Assembly (NCBI GenBank): GCA_026929865.2
Contig: CM049414.1
Span: 19,391,501 to 19,455,500 of the forward strand
From: Hyperoplus lanceolatus
Lineage: Eukaryota > Chordata > Actinopteri > Uranoscopiformes > Ammodytidae
Direction: 5' to 3'
Length of the DNA: 64,000 bases
Part shown: positions 23,266 to 54,469 of the stretch, in pieces
Layout: each line of letters begins with the position of its first letter
Numbering within the stretch: position 1 is the stretch's first letter
Notes under the pieces: generated by a model
Told to the model about the DNA's origin: nothing
The model's input: the letters and a program-made list of their open reading frames with translations, nothing else
Databases searched by the model: none
Translations under genes and position numbers: made by a program

Positions 23266-23477
23266 GCTAAACTGCATATCACAGGGCTGAAAGGATACTG
23301 CGGGTGATGCTATCAGTTTAGTGGAGTGGTGTAATGTAATGGTTCTGGTTGTAGCAAGCTTTCTATGCTTTTGATGGCTACATTTGTGATGTCATTCTGA
23401 TGAGATAACAAACTACGTTTATTACAACATTACTTATAATGCAACAACTAGACATTGGCTGTGGACCTACAGTTTTG

Positions 23478-23593
23478 TATAAAAAGCATGTTATTCGGGT
23501 TGCTTTGCGGCACGTGACAGTTTTTGCTCTTGGATTTTGGTCCTACAGAGTTGCCATAGCCCCTCTGACGTCACGTCAGAGCGACAAGTAACA
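23478..23593 (+). promoter_or_regulatory. psmc1 core promoter / 5' UTR region
   Basis: Holds a TATAAAA-like box at 23478-23484, an E-box CACGTG at 23511-23516 and a CRE palindrome at 23563-23581, all within 116 nt upstream of the psmc1 ATG. The transcription start is not determined. Confidence 0.5.
23563..23581. promoter_or_regulatory. 19-nt palindrome containing a full CRE
   Basis: CTCTGACGTCACGTCAGAG is a perfect inverted repeat around one central C. It contains the consensus cAMP-response element TGACGTCA (23566-23573). It sits 13 nt before the psmc1 start codon, so it is either 5' UTR or immediate promoter. CREB/ATF-type binding is an inference. Confidence 0.6.
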
Positions 23594-30995
<7,402 letters not shown>

Positions 30996-31169
30996 CCTTT
31001 AAAACATTTAGATTTCTGTCATCCTCACCCCTTCTCTATCCATCTACCGCTGTGTGAAAGAGAGGAGGCAGCTGTTTGAGTTGTCTGTCTCCCCAGAAAG
31101 TTTTGATATATTTTGTGCATGTCATGTCTGGCTTAACCCACTCTCCTGTTACCGTTATGTGTAAATGAC

Positions 31170-31175
31170 AATAAA
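31170..31175 (+). terminator. psmc1 polyadenylation signal
   Basis: AATAAATAAAAATAAA begins 175 nt after the psmc1 stop codon, giving overlapping AATAAA signals. Confidence 0.75.
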
Positions 31176-31189
31176 TAAAAATAAATGCC

Positions 31190-33900
31190 GCCAGAGTGTT
31201 AGTCATCTGTTTTTATCCTCCTTTATTTGCTGGAGCGTCGTGGCCTGCAGCACGCTCTCCAATCTTGTTTGTACAGAGGCAGCATCTGTTGATGTGCTCC
31301 TTATTAGATTCCTGTATATTGAGATCATCACTATGCTGTGTAATATCCCGAGATGATTAATCACATGAATTATTCAATTAATGCAGCCTCTGTGTTGTTG
31401 CCCTCCGTGTCACAAACAAAATCGATCGTATCAATATGCAAAACGGGTTTTTTTTTCTCCCCCTTTGTTTCTTCCTCTGTTTCTGTGGATGACATTGCTG
31501 TTTATTCTAGAGCCTTGAGACCAGAAACAGGCCTGAAGGAGTTGCCCACCCTAAAGACACATTCTGAACGAATTACTGGAATATTCCATATGATTCCCAC
31601 ACACTTTACGACACTTTAATTAAATCTTCCAGAGTGAAATAAAACATCCTGACTATCGGTTCACTCAGACATTTCCTCCAGTAGCGGCATAATGTCATTG
31701 CACTAATGTGTCACACTTTAATTGTTCAAAGTGGACTGTTCCTCAGCAATAGAAGTTAGTGAATATGGGTGCATGCTTTGATATAGCACATGGCAATGTG
31801 TCTAATTTTTTAATTGACTTGCTGTCTTCTGCTCAAATCTGCCTTTTTTTTTTTGTAGTTGCATTATTACAGCATGGTTAAGTAATTCCAGCTCAGCTGC
31901 CCTCGTTGTTGTCTTGACGTGGAGAAACGCAGGCAGTGTTGATTTAATTCCTCTTGATGTAGAGCCACGCGTAACTCGATGCTCAGCAGAAAGTGGCCCC
32001 CATGCAGCAGCAGGCATCCAAACCACTTTGCAGGGTCCTTCCACACTTTATTAAATCAGTCACGCATTTCGACTGCTGCTCATACATCGCAGCACATTCA
32101 GTAAATGTAAGAGAGAGGGAGAAATAAATAAACAAAACCTTAATCAAGGGTGGCGTGTTGGGCCAGAGGGGCAGGGAGGGTGTAGAACAGAGGTAGTGTG
32201 TTCTAATGAGGCATTTGCCCTGTCAGCTCAAGGCACACTGGGGTTGGGCCTTATACAGTCTATGTGTTGGGCATTGCTACACTGCCCATGTGAGTCCACA
32301 GACACAGACAATGAGGATGATACGGCAGGCCCTGATCAGGGTGTTGGCATTCTCTGGAATGTCAATGTTGTCCCTTCATGATGTGTACCGATTGTGCTCT
32401 GGATAATAGTGTTCTGCATAAAAGCCTTGTTCCCATACACATGATGATTGCCTTTTTAAAGAAAATCTTCAATATACAGTACATATAGACCATAATACTT
32501 CTGCCAAGCAAACATTTTAGAAAAACAAAACTTGCTTTTTATTTTGTATTAGATGGCAACATGGCAAAGAACAAACTTGAATAAATGTCTTATGAATTGT
32601 CTTTGCTTTCACTAAAACAGCCATTAGTACTTGAACTCCTGTCTGTGTGGGCGCTGACTAATTCTTACCACATACTGTACCTTGGGCCCTATTTTCTTCA
32701 GCTTCTTTTAAGGGCAACGAGGGGAAATCAAACTATTGCCATTACCAAATGCTGTCCAGTAAATGCAGTTATTATGGACGCTGACACTAATTTGCCCTCC
32801 TCAACAACTAGGCATACCCTCACCCTCTTCAACACCACCCTCATTTCTGACATTGGCTGCCTAAGCTGGGCAGACCCTCAGTGACGATGTCTGAGACCAC
32901 CAAGAGTGGGAAACACTTAAGCTTTTTGTGCTCGAAGGAGCGAGTGAGGCTGAGATTTGGAGACCCAAAGCAGCGAGACCAATGTATATCTGCTTATGTA
33001 AAAGCTATTTCTCTATGTTCTAAGTCCTGGTTTGCTGCAGGAGATTTAACATGTGGAATTTCTCAACTTGAGTCAGACTATGAGTTACTTGACCTGATGA
33101 AAAGGCTGCAAACAGTTACAATAAAGAAAAAACACTTGGATTAAATCCTTTTGATAATTAAACTAATAAATCCTGAGTTGGTCTGAACACCCTTATTCTA
33201 TCAGTTAGTATGCAAGGGATGTTGTGATAAATGATGCTAAACTATTCCACTGAATGGCCCAAGGGAAGCAGTTCTCTTTAAAAGCATTGTGTTTTTGGAC
33301 AGTTAGCGTATTGTCCTTTGTCGATTGTTTAATGTCAGTGGTGGGGACAGTCTGATGCGGACAGTCTTGAATGTGTATGTGGAACACAGTGTGAAATACT
33401 GTGTCATCCCTCTGTTTCCAAGTTAATAGGCTGAAGGAATTCTGTCCAGTCCCATGACTCAAAAACAAAGACAATCTATGAACGGAGTAACATTGCATTT
33501 GTATTTACGTTTTGGCCAGTGTTTGGGGCCTGTATCCTTCACACAATACTACTGTAGTGTGTCTGTGTTTGGCAACTCTTCCTGAAAAGAGCTGCTCAGG
33601 ATTTCTCCACTTTGTCCACTGGGTGGTGCTTTTTGTCAGGTGACACAGTCTCATACATTCACAGAGGCTGGCTGCAGCCTGCAGGACTCGGTGTGTAGAT
33701 TGTGACAACACAGTCTATCTGCCTTGCTAAATTGTGCTTCGTCATTCGTTCTTAAATTAAGTGTAAGCAAGAATGGAGACCGCCATGATTTAGCTTGAAT
33801 AAATATGCGACGCACCCCAGTTGGTGTAGCCTACCGCTTAAAAACAGTAGTCGACAAATGCTGCCATGATTCACTGTCAATTTCACGTAGGGTCTACCAG
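31190..33900. other. psmc1-calm1 intergenic, no recognised gene
   Basis: Small open frames are present, but none resembles a known protein. I looked for the gene expected here from human synteny (NRDE2) and saw no segment I could assign to it. Confidence 0.5.
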
Positions 33901-33912
33901 CCCTTGTAGTAG

Positions 33913-34340
33913 CCAATAGTAAGTCTGCGCACTTCCCATATCGAGCCTATCAAACATTTAACCCGCACCAATCAAAAATCTGTCGCATTATCCTTTCGTC
34001 TCGACCAAAACGCATAAAACAATAATTGCATAGAGTATAAACTATTAAAATAGGGGGACCGCGGCGTTGAATGGTGCGTTGGTTTTTAAGTTCACCGTAT
34101 TTATATGTATTATATTTCCATCAAGTGCCACCGCCTGGTGCAATGCAGGTCCCGTGTAGCCAATCGATGCGGCCGACACAAGGAGTATAATATTGCAGGT
34201 CTGCAACGGCCAATCAGAAGCGCGATCACACACAGGCGCCGCAAATTCTCCAGTGTCAACGAGGCCGCTTACCACACTAGAGGTATTCTTCCGCGGCTGC
34301 AAAATAGTCCTCCGTGTTGGGCGAATCTATCTCTCTTTCC
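33913..34340 (+). promoter_or_regulatory. CCAAT-rich, CpG-richer stretch upstream of calm1
   Basis: Four CCAAT boxes on the + strand at 33913, 33968, 34160 and 34210, in locally CpG-rich DNA (GACCGCGGCG near 34060, GGCGCCGC near 34235). It could be a distal calm1 promoter or enhancer, or a promoter for an unrecognised transcript. Inference only. Confidence 0.35.
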
Positions 34341-35200
34341 GGAATAATGCCAGGCAAAGTGGAAAGATAGCTTCATAATGGACCACGGGGATGATGTGTT
34401 TCATGTAATGTTCATATTTAGATGTTATCTGTGGAGATGAGAGGTCTCACAATAATCTTCTCCAATTTAAAGGCACAGTCTGCAATTGTTGTTTGATTAT
34501 AGTGTTGAAACAGTAGGCCTACAATTAGAAAAATAATGATAAATAGGACTTCACTCTATAATTATCAAATTTATTAGACTTAACTTTGGAGCCAACTGCT
34601 TGTATCTAGGCGAATTATATTTTTTTATTGGGTTATTATAGGCCTAATAATTTAGCCAAATTATGTCTGTGATATATTTTGCCATTATAGGGACTATCCT
34701 TATATCTAATACCTTGTGAGGGTTGCCTATGAAACCCATAGCCTAGATACGATGGACAATATGATGATAGGGGTGTCGATGGCTCAGATAACTATTTTTC
34801 TTCCTACTAAAGTCCATTAGGTTCTTTGTATAAAGCATTACACCAAACACTTTTGGCTAAACTTTAATTTGCTTCTTTATTGCTGCTCCATCTAACTTGG
34901 CCTAAAAGCTCCAAGATAGTCAAAAAGGTACTGCTAGTGAGTAGGCTAATGTGAGTCCCAGAGATTTCGGCTACGGCTCGCAATACACAAAACTAACAAA
35001 TAGACATATTGTAATCCATTATGGTTTAGTACATTCTGAAAGTTTGACTATATACTATGGGCTGTATTAATCCACAAACAGTATTGTATGATTGCCTATG
35101 CTGTATATTGAAAACCAACTTACACATAAGGATTTAGCAATATATTTCTAAACCATCATGTACTTTAATACGAATATAAGGATGCTCAACGTGCACTGCA
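34341..35200. other. intergenic, no recognised feature
   Basis: AT-rich DNA upstream of the calm1 5' region. No gene or clear repeat. Confidence 0.5.
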
Positions 35201-35204
35201 GGCG

Positions 35205-35439
35205 TTTTAGCCCCGGTGATTGGCATGTCTCCTGCTGGAGGCCTGTGCCGCTGCAGCAACCCTGAATTGAAATAAAGAAGTGAGTGATCAGTGCCAGTGT
35301 GGCGGAGGGATACACAGGCAATCCCCATTCTGGCCGTGGCCAATATACACACTCCTAACCCGCCAGTGGAACTCCATCTAAGGAACGACCACACTCCTAG
35401 TCTGCCTCCATAGACCAGCAAGCACACAACCCATCCGCC
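35205..35439 (+). promoter_or_regulatory. calm1 proximal promoter / 5' UTR
   Basis: An inverted CCAAT box (ATTGG) at 35219 and a direct CCAAT at 35340 lie within about 220 nt of the start codon. The start codon has a favourable context (CCGCCATGG). The exact transcription start is not visible. Confidence 0.45.
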
Positions 35440-46455
<11,016 letters not shown>

Positions 46456-46589
46456 AGCTTGCCCGCCCCGTCCTGTCCCCTCTTAGAAGAAAGAAAAAAG
46501 AAAAAAAAAATCAAAATGTTTTACTTACCTCTTGGAAATAATGTTCATTTATTCATACTGTTTCTGTATAGAAAATAATTGAATGTTGA

Positions 46590-46595
46590 AATAAA
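46590..46595 (+). terminator. calm1 proximal polyadenylation signal
   Basis: AATAAA 135 nt after the calm1 stop codon. Confidence 0.65.
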
Positions 46596-47475
46596 ATATC
46601 CTTCTGTCCACACGGGAAAAATATAAAAAATATACAAAAAATATCTGCATGAAAACGACGGTTAGTGATCTTGTCCCCTCCCCCCGGAGATCAGTTTAGC
46701 ATCAGTACTTAACAAGTAAAAATAATAACAACAAACCCTGTAACTACTACCTTCAGACTGAAGCAAAAGCATTTGGTGAACTCCTTCCAGTTCCATTTGC
46801 TAGTGATAAATGTCTGGGCTGGCCATCTCCTCTTTCTCTCTGTTTTCTGTTCTTCATGCATGCAGCTTGAGACCGGAGCACTAACCTCCAGCCCTACCCA
46901 TCCCTCCTTTGGGCTACCAGAGCGTGCTGATTCCACTATAAGCTGTCCTCTTGTTGGTTTGGTACAGTTTTTTTGTATTTGGAGAGGAACCCTGTACTGT
47001 TAAGAGAGAATATACCAGGTTCTAACTCAAGCGTTAAAGTGGAATGGGACTTAATTGTATGCTAGATAAAACGAGGAAAAACAATGTACAAAAAATACAT
47101 TTTCAAATGTTTGGCATGTTTTGTTTTTGTTATGTTACTTGGACAGCCATCTTAGTAGTTGTGCGTCCTGCCCTTTTTAAAGGAGGGGGGACATAAAGAG
47201 TCTTACGGTGAGCTTTCTATTTTTTTTCTTTTTCTTTTCTTTTCTTTTTTCGCTGAGATGGAGTGTCTGTCCTCTTTTCTTGCAAGAGAGAATCACTGGC
47301 CTTCACTTTTCTTTTTCTTCTGTTTCTCGGCTCAGACTAGAGCATGTGAGGGGTGTACTGTGTTCGCAGGGCATGCTGTTAGGAGTGTCAGCGCACCAGT
47401 CTTCGCAATTGTTCATCTGAGTTCAGTTTACATTCATTCCAAGTTGTACATGCTAGTCTTTATTTTTTTTTTTCA

Positions 47476-47481
47476 AATAAA
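47476..47481 (+). terminator. calm1 distal polyadenylation signal
   Basis: AATAAAAG about 1,020 nt after the stop codon, followed by a T-rich region. Confidence 0.6.
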
Positions 47482-47499
47482 AGACCATGAACTTTATTA

Positions 47500-50400
47500 T
47501 GTCTTATGTCATTTTTCTTATGCTTCAACTTGATTGGGAAAATGATCTATCAAAACAGCATAACAAGTCTGTATGTTGTTCACTGACGAGGCAAATGTGT
47601 CAATAATAAATTATTCTAAGCATCGTTATCTCCATGTGCAGTGTCGTTGGGTGATGACCGTAGGCCCGTTACATGGCAGTGAAGATGTGGAGAGTGAGCT
47701 GCTCACAGGGGAGGGAGAGGTAGCAGAGAGTGATTGCTCTCAGCCATGGACATACATACACATCTATGACGCCTCTCTCAAGACCCAGCTGGTTGCTAGG
47801 CAACAGGATCATGCTGTAACTGGGATGTTGGGGGTTTTGAAAAAGGCAAGTGGGAGTTTGAATAAACCCTTCTGCTGATGACTCCATGTTGGCTTGTCCT
47901 ACTAAGGCAAATCAGGCCACAACAACACTACTGCTGTGTGCACTTTTTAAACGGCACACACAGGAGTACGCAACAGGAAGGTCTGTGCCGGGCCTCCAAC
48001 AAAATTGTACCTGAATGTCTAAAAAGTTAGAGTTGCATTGTTGAACCATACTAATTTGACCATGTTTGGAAAAGAGGAAAGATAGGCTAAGGCAGCCCTC
48101 CACCCACCAACAGCATAAGGCAACCACGTCATATACTCTTATACATAGACATACACGCACCATATTCTTTCTACACTGAGATGAGGGTGGGGTTCTGCTT
48201 TCGATGGAAAAGCACAGAACATTATCTGCATTCCTTACACTCATTATCTCTGTAGATCTGTATTATGCCGTTTAGCTTGATCAGATAAACTGACGTTCAT
48301 TGAAGGACATGGTGGGTTACAAGAAACAGGAAGAGACACCCTGCCCAAATGATGGCCAGTGACTGGAAAGAATGTCAATCACAACCTCATTACAGCCATG
48401 GTGTTTTATTTTGAAGAAAACCAGTCAAACTAATGCAGTCTGCCTGCATTGCCCCTCCCTGCAGCACCAGTGGAGCCAATAGGAACTGTCCTTAAGTTGA
48501 CAGACAGCTGGGACTAAAGCGCTGCTGTTCTAGGCTATACCTCACCCAGTCAGATGCTCAAACCTGAAATTTGCTTTGGAAGGAAAATAGCAGAGAACTT
48601 TTTTCTGGATCCGGAATGTTTATTTTACATTTAAAAAATAAAAAGGACATTGTTAAAAGAAAATTCACATGAAGAAATACAGTAAAATGACAAGATGAGG
48701 AACCAATAAGCATATATTGCAAAAATAATTTAGTAAATTATTCACATGAAATAGCTATTATTTCATTCTCATTTTAGGCTATGTTAAGTTTAGTTATCTT
48801 TTATTTCAGTGTTCTTTTTTAATGTCTGTTTTATTTAAATAAGTTATTGTCATTAAGTTTCAGAAGTTCATATTTCTTTTAATAAACCTCTATTGGCTGA
48901 CCCACTGCCACCTACGAGCTTAGCATGTTTGCTTGACAAAAACAACTAGGAAAACCTAGATTCTAAAGGTTTTCCTAAAACAAAAAAGTAGCATTTTAAA
49001 ACTGAATACAAGCTTCATTCTTTTTTTTTTTTTTTTATCTTTTTGCTGTTGATATTTTCAGCAGCTCAGCTAATTGGTTCATTTTGAATTATGAGCTCTT
49101 GCTAACAAAAGGTCTAAATTAGGTTGCAGTTGTTGGGCGTGGCAGAGAGAGAGAGAGGGCAGGCAGGCACAGGAAAAGTTACATAATTACATAAAATCTT
49201 TCATAAAAACATGTTCGGTTTAATCGTTTATTGAATAATTTTGCAGTCTATTACCTTATTTTGAAATGTAATTCTATGTTGGTTTAACCCGTGGGCCTAT
49301 TTACTTAGTTCCATTTGTAAAACGAATGAATTTGGCTTGAATTAATGTATCATGTAGGCTATGATGGGGAAATGACTACTTCCCTCCACAATACTGGTGC
49401 TGTGAGCTACTGGAATTCTGAGAGCAGGACCAGCGTTCAGATGCCAACCATAAAAACTCTCTCGCCCACAAACACGCACAACAGGTGGGTCACCAAACAG
49501 AGGACAAACCCACAGGGAAACGAACACCGCTGGTAGGTTTGTGCTGTTGCTCTGCATGTCAACTGACCAATCAGACAAAACCAAACACACCCCGTCAACC
49601 AATCCCAAAACTGACAGGGTGCGTTTTATTGCATCGAGGCTGCGGGTTCCCAGGAAAAGGCCTCTTCTACGCTTAGGAAAGGAAGGGATACTCGAGCACC
49701 CTGGGGGTTAAATTAAGAACATCAATATTTCACGTGTAAATGAAGCAGCACACTGCGGAGGCAGTAATGTGAGAAGGATTGACTGGGCAGAGGTATCACG
49801 TATCAGCGCCCCTGGAAAGAACAGGCACACTTATGAGACAGGCCTGTGACATACAGCAGGAGTGTGTCTGTGTGAGGGTGTAGGCCTATGTCCTGTGTGT
49901 GTTCAGTGACATGGAGCCCTGTTTGTTGGTGTAGTGTCCAGCTGTATTAGCAAGTTAAGGAAGTGGATGAAGTGAGCTGAGCCAGGCACAACATCAATAT
50001 GGGGAAGCTTCTAGCACTTTTTTGAACCTCTACCACACACAAAAACACAGTTACACACACAGCCACACATGCACACGAGTCCATTAGCACAAGCTTAACG
50101 TGTTTTGGAATTTGTGATATTAACAAACAAGCATATTAGTCTTCCCGGTGGCTGTAAAGGTGGGGAGAATGTAAAAGGAATTGACCAATTCTCACAAACG
50201 TTTAAAGCTAGTTACGAGCACAGCAATAAAGAACGTCAGAGACGACCTTTTTATAAAAAGGCCTATCTTTCCACTCTTGCTTCACACAGATCAGGCAACA
50301 CAAAAACTTTCCTCCCACTTCATTACTGTATTTTATCTTTTCCCCTCAAAAACCTGTCCCAGCTTCCTTCTTTATTTCACTGTAGTATTCATTAAAAAAA

Positions 50401-53400
50401 AGCTCAGCCACCTACAGTAATTAGTTTCTATGGATTTAGCCGTAACGTTGGTGCAGCCTGCCTCACTGCTCATTATGGGCCGTGGAGGGTCGTTTTCACC
50501 GTGTTGCACTAATGACGACTGTAGAGGTGGTGGAGCAGAGTGCCGCAGGGGGTTGGGCTGTTCTTGTTCTCCTCCTACTCTGCAATACAAACGACATGGA
50601 GTCGCTCACCACCAGCCCATGGACCAACCCTAAGCTAAGCTCCCCTCTAAATCAGTCCCGGTGCCTTTTCAATTACTGGGAGCAGCGTGGGTCTCTCTCT
50701 AACTCTTTCTCTCAACCTCTAATAGCCCCATCTCTGGCTTTTTTATCCTTCTCACTGGCATTCCCTCCGTCTTGATTTGCTCGGTCTGTCTCCCCCTCTT
50801 CTCCCTCTCTCTTTCCCCCTCATTTACCTTGCTCTCTCGTCTCTGCCTTCCCCATTTGTCTTACAGTGCATTTTCATTTTTATGGACTCCAATCACTTGC
50901 CCAGTTTTTTCCCCTCCCTTTTTCCTACAACCCCCTCAATGGTGTGTTAATGTCAGTGTCACCGTCACCGTCCTTTGGCTTTCCCTTATCGGCGCCAGGC
51001 CTCCCTCTATTTACTTAGGAGAATAGGCTCATCCATCTTTGATTGTTGTGAAATATTACGTCGGTGTCACGACAACCCAAGCCTCCCTGAACCTCATGCA
51101 ATATTCAGAGGCGATGATATAAGATTCCAGCTAATGAAAAAAAAACAGAAGGCAATACAAACAGCCCTGGCAGAACAGCCTGCTCGGTTGTTCAGGAGTG
51201 CTGTCGGGCTGGCTGTGGTCAGATAGAGGCTGAGAGAGGGAGCCCGTACGTACATCAACATTGCGCGAAGGCACCGGCACCCATGCCATGGCCTGTTTGG
51301 GATGGGAGTTCACATCCAGTTCAGTGCAAACCCTCCTTTGAAATACATATCGCAAAGGTGGGGATGAGAGACATCGTCAAAGTAATGGTTAGAGGGCCAT
51401 TAAAGCTATAGCATGCGTGACATACGTGGTCCCAATGAGAAATTGTGAGTAATTACATAACATCACTGTCGTCACATGTACATGAGGTAATCCTTTCGAT
51501 GACCGTGCATGGATTGTATACCTTCTGCTGTTTTTTCTAAGCAGTAGAATCAACAACTGAAACATTTCGTGGGCGCTTCTTGAGTTCATGCGCCAGTGTC
51601 GGGGGGCGACACCAGTTTCTAAACGCTTCAATATTGAAAAATACATAGATACTGTAGTTTTGGGGAGATGATAGGCCTAACCAACTTTGTGTCAACTCGT
51701 ATAGTTTAACCAACATTAATTTATATGAAAAAGTAACACACTACACCTTTATTATCTCCCCTGCTCCAGATAGCCCTTGCTTTTATGATGCACAATCAAT
51801 TGCAGAACAAGTGCATGTGCATATGCAAAAGGAAAATACACCCACTCACCCATAGGCAGGAATGGGGGGAGGGGAAGGGAGGACTTTGTGGCAGTGGATT
51901 GCATCAGCAAGCTCTTCCAGTGGTGATAAAGAAAAACGGGACTGGGTGGAGAGAGAAAAAAGATGAGAGAAATAGGGCGAAAGATCAATGCAGAGAGCCC
52001 AATCCAAAGAGACAGGAAAGAGATGCAGGAGAGGGAATGAAGAAAAGGGGAAGGGGGAGGGAAAAGCGAGGCAGAGGGGCGGAAGGATGGGAAGGATGGG
52101 GTAGGGGGTTGTCAGGGAGAAAGCGCTGAGCTGGGATCCTCCTGCTAGGGATTTCCTCCTTGTGATGTATTCCCCCCCCCTTACCTACCCAACCCCCATC
52201 CCGTTTTTTTTTCTTTTTTACCGCAACGTAATCCTTCCAGGGCTCATTAAATATTCCCTACCAATATACCCAATGCTGCACACCACTACCTTCCACTTTA
52301 CACATGACTACTGCTGCTGCTCTCGCTGCAGACCTACTGAGCCATCTATTGCCCCTTCCGCACAACAGCTCGCTACCAAGCTGATTGGCACCAACCTGAC
52401 ACTGGAAAGAAAGGATAAAGGAGGAGTGGAAAGGGAAGGCGATATAAAAGGGCAAGTGGAGTAGGGGTTTGCAGGGTGTGGGGGCAGTCTTGCAGAGGCA
52501 ATGCAGAGGCAAATACGATGCAAATGCAACATGATGCAGTGGGGCCGGCCGGGGGGAGGCATTGCAGATGAGACGGGGCAAGGACGTCCAAGGGAAGGCT
52601 GCTGCTCCAAGCCCCTGTGGGCACCAGCAGGGACAATGCTTGGAACGCACCCTTGACCTTGAAAGGATTGACATTGCATACTATGAATTACATATTAGTA
52701 GTACCCAGTGGAAATGTGCAACAGTAGCTGCCAATGAAAAGACATGAGGTAATGAGAAGGGCCTGTCCCGCATTATTAGACAACTGATTTCTTTGACTTC
52801 TGGCATCAACACCAACTTCTGCCCCTTCCCTCCCCTGAGCACGGCGTATACACCTTCATCAACTCATGCACACCCCTCTCATAGCCATGCACACACACAC
52901 GTGCACAATCGTTCAATTATTCATTGCCAATACAAGCACCGTCTGAGCAAAACACAAACGGCTCCAATGTACCTTGCCACAAAAGAAGTCATTACTGTAA
53001 ATAGGCTGGGGGTTTTAGGTAATGTAGACCGGGCGATCTGCACTGACGCAGTTCTGTGTAATACAATTTTCAGGAGTAATCTTGTTTCAAGTCTTGTTCG
53101 ACTGCCTACAGTCCACGCGGGAGACGCTGATATACACCATTGCGTCAGTGAGCAAGTCTGGAGAATGTTCCCCTTAAATGTTAACGTCCTCCTTTTTTTG
53201 ATTTAATAATTCAATAAAGCTCAGCTTAAAATGGTCTGCACTCTCTCAGGGCTGCCAGGAACAATTCAATTAGCCAGACAACGTGTTGTGACAGCCTGGT
53301 TTTATGCTTAGATCCCTTTTTTGTTTGTTGGGTATGTGTAACCCCTCTGCCCCGTCCAACCCTCTTTCTCTTTCTGTCACTTCTTCCTACATTGACAGTA

Positions 53401-54170
53401 TATCATGGTGCCAAGAAAGCAGAGGCAACCAGCAGACTCAGACCTTTTCTGTCCTGCTATGTGATGCGCCTTGGGCCACATTTTGTGCTGTGGGGGTAAA
53501 ATGATAAAAACAAACTAAACAACCGCTGCTGTCAAGGGGTAGTTAGAAGAGACAGCGGTGAGACATGTGATGGGAAGGGAGACACTCTGCATTTGTATAA
53601 TATCGTATGTGAAAGGTGCTGACAGGCGACACCAGGGAGGGAAGGCCAGCGCATTGGTTCCTAGGGTGGGTCGGTCGGTTGGTCAGCCAACCAACCGTCA
53701 GCGCCGGCTAACCAGAGCTGCGGTGACTGACAGAGGGCCAACTGTCAGCAAAGTCCAAAGGCCTTGTTCTCAGGCTTGGAGCAGAAACGGGATGTGATTA
53801 TTTGCAAGGATTTGGCCACAACTTCAAATGACCCTTAATTGACAGTAATCAATACCAAAATTACAGTTCTAAATAAAAAGTAGAAATGATGGTCTAGACT
53901 CCATAGTTTTAAACCAAAATATAACCATCACATAAGTGAAGGAGGCTTGAAAGATAATCAACATAATCGTTTGTGTAGACATACTTGTTCGTATATACAG
54001 TAATGCCAGTTTGACATTTCATACAGTAAGTTACTAATTTATATTCTAAAAATAGGCTACGTCTGCACAATACGACTCTAATATAAAAACATAATTTAAA
54101 AAATACCATCTCTGTGAAGCTTTTAATCCATCAATTTTGATTAATTCTGACCAACAGGAGTAGGAGGCTA
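47500..54170. other. intergenic, no supported gene
   Basis: No exon with recognisable protein on either strand. Contains a poly(T) run near 49020, GA-rich and CT-rich tracts (50700-50850, 51930-52090) and short CA runs. Some blocks of balanced composition may be conserved noncoding DNA, but this cannot be tested here. Confidence 0.5.
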
Positions 54171-54179
54171 CGCTATCAG

Positions 54180-54460
54180 CTTGGTCAGAGTGTAGTTGGG
54201 GACTTTGATTTTGAGCTGAATGCTAATGTAAGCATGCTAAAATGCAAACAATAACAACATTTACGTGCTGATTTAGAGGGTAGGCTACCAAATACCAACC
54301 TTATGTAGCAGCCTAGCTTGTTAGCATGTGCCCGTTCGCCAAATCGCACTACACATAAAAAATAAATAAAATCAAAGGTATTCAAAGATATTTGCTTGTA
54401 ATGAATGTCCTGGAACCAAATGTCATGGTGATCCATCCAGTTAGTGAGATGTATTTCGGT
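54180..54460 (+). repeat. common fish interspersed repeat fragment
   Basis: Shares phrases with the repeats at 17585-17800 and 62330-62580 (AATGCTAATGTAAGCATGCT, CCAAATGTCATGGTGATCCA). Borders are uncertain. Confidence 0.4.
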
Positions 54461-54469
54461 CCTGACCAT

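Larger units (their letters stand above)
46456..47481 (+). other. calm1 3' UTR
   Basis: About 1 kb from the stop codon to the distal polyadenylation signal, with no ORF of note and a T-rich segment near 47210-47250. Two well-formed AATAAA signals suggest short and long mRNA forms, as is known for mammalian CALM1. Confidence 0.6.

Noticed and set aside
52258-52674. 138-codon minus-strand frame
   Set aside because: No domain, biased Pro/Ser/Cys composition and no splice or promoter context. Chance frame in GC/CT-rich DNA.
53655-53700. Short hairpin from GGTTGG/CCAACC repeats
   Set aside because: Arms of only 6-7 bp in a low-complexity stretch, expected by chance.
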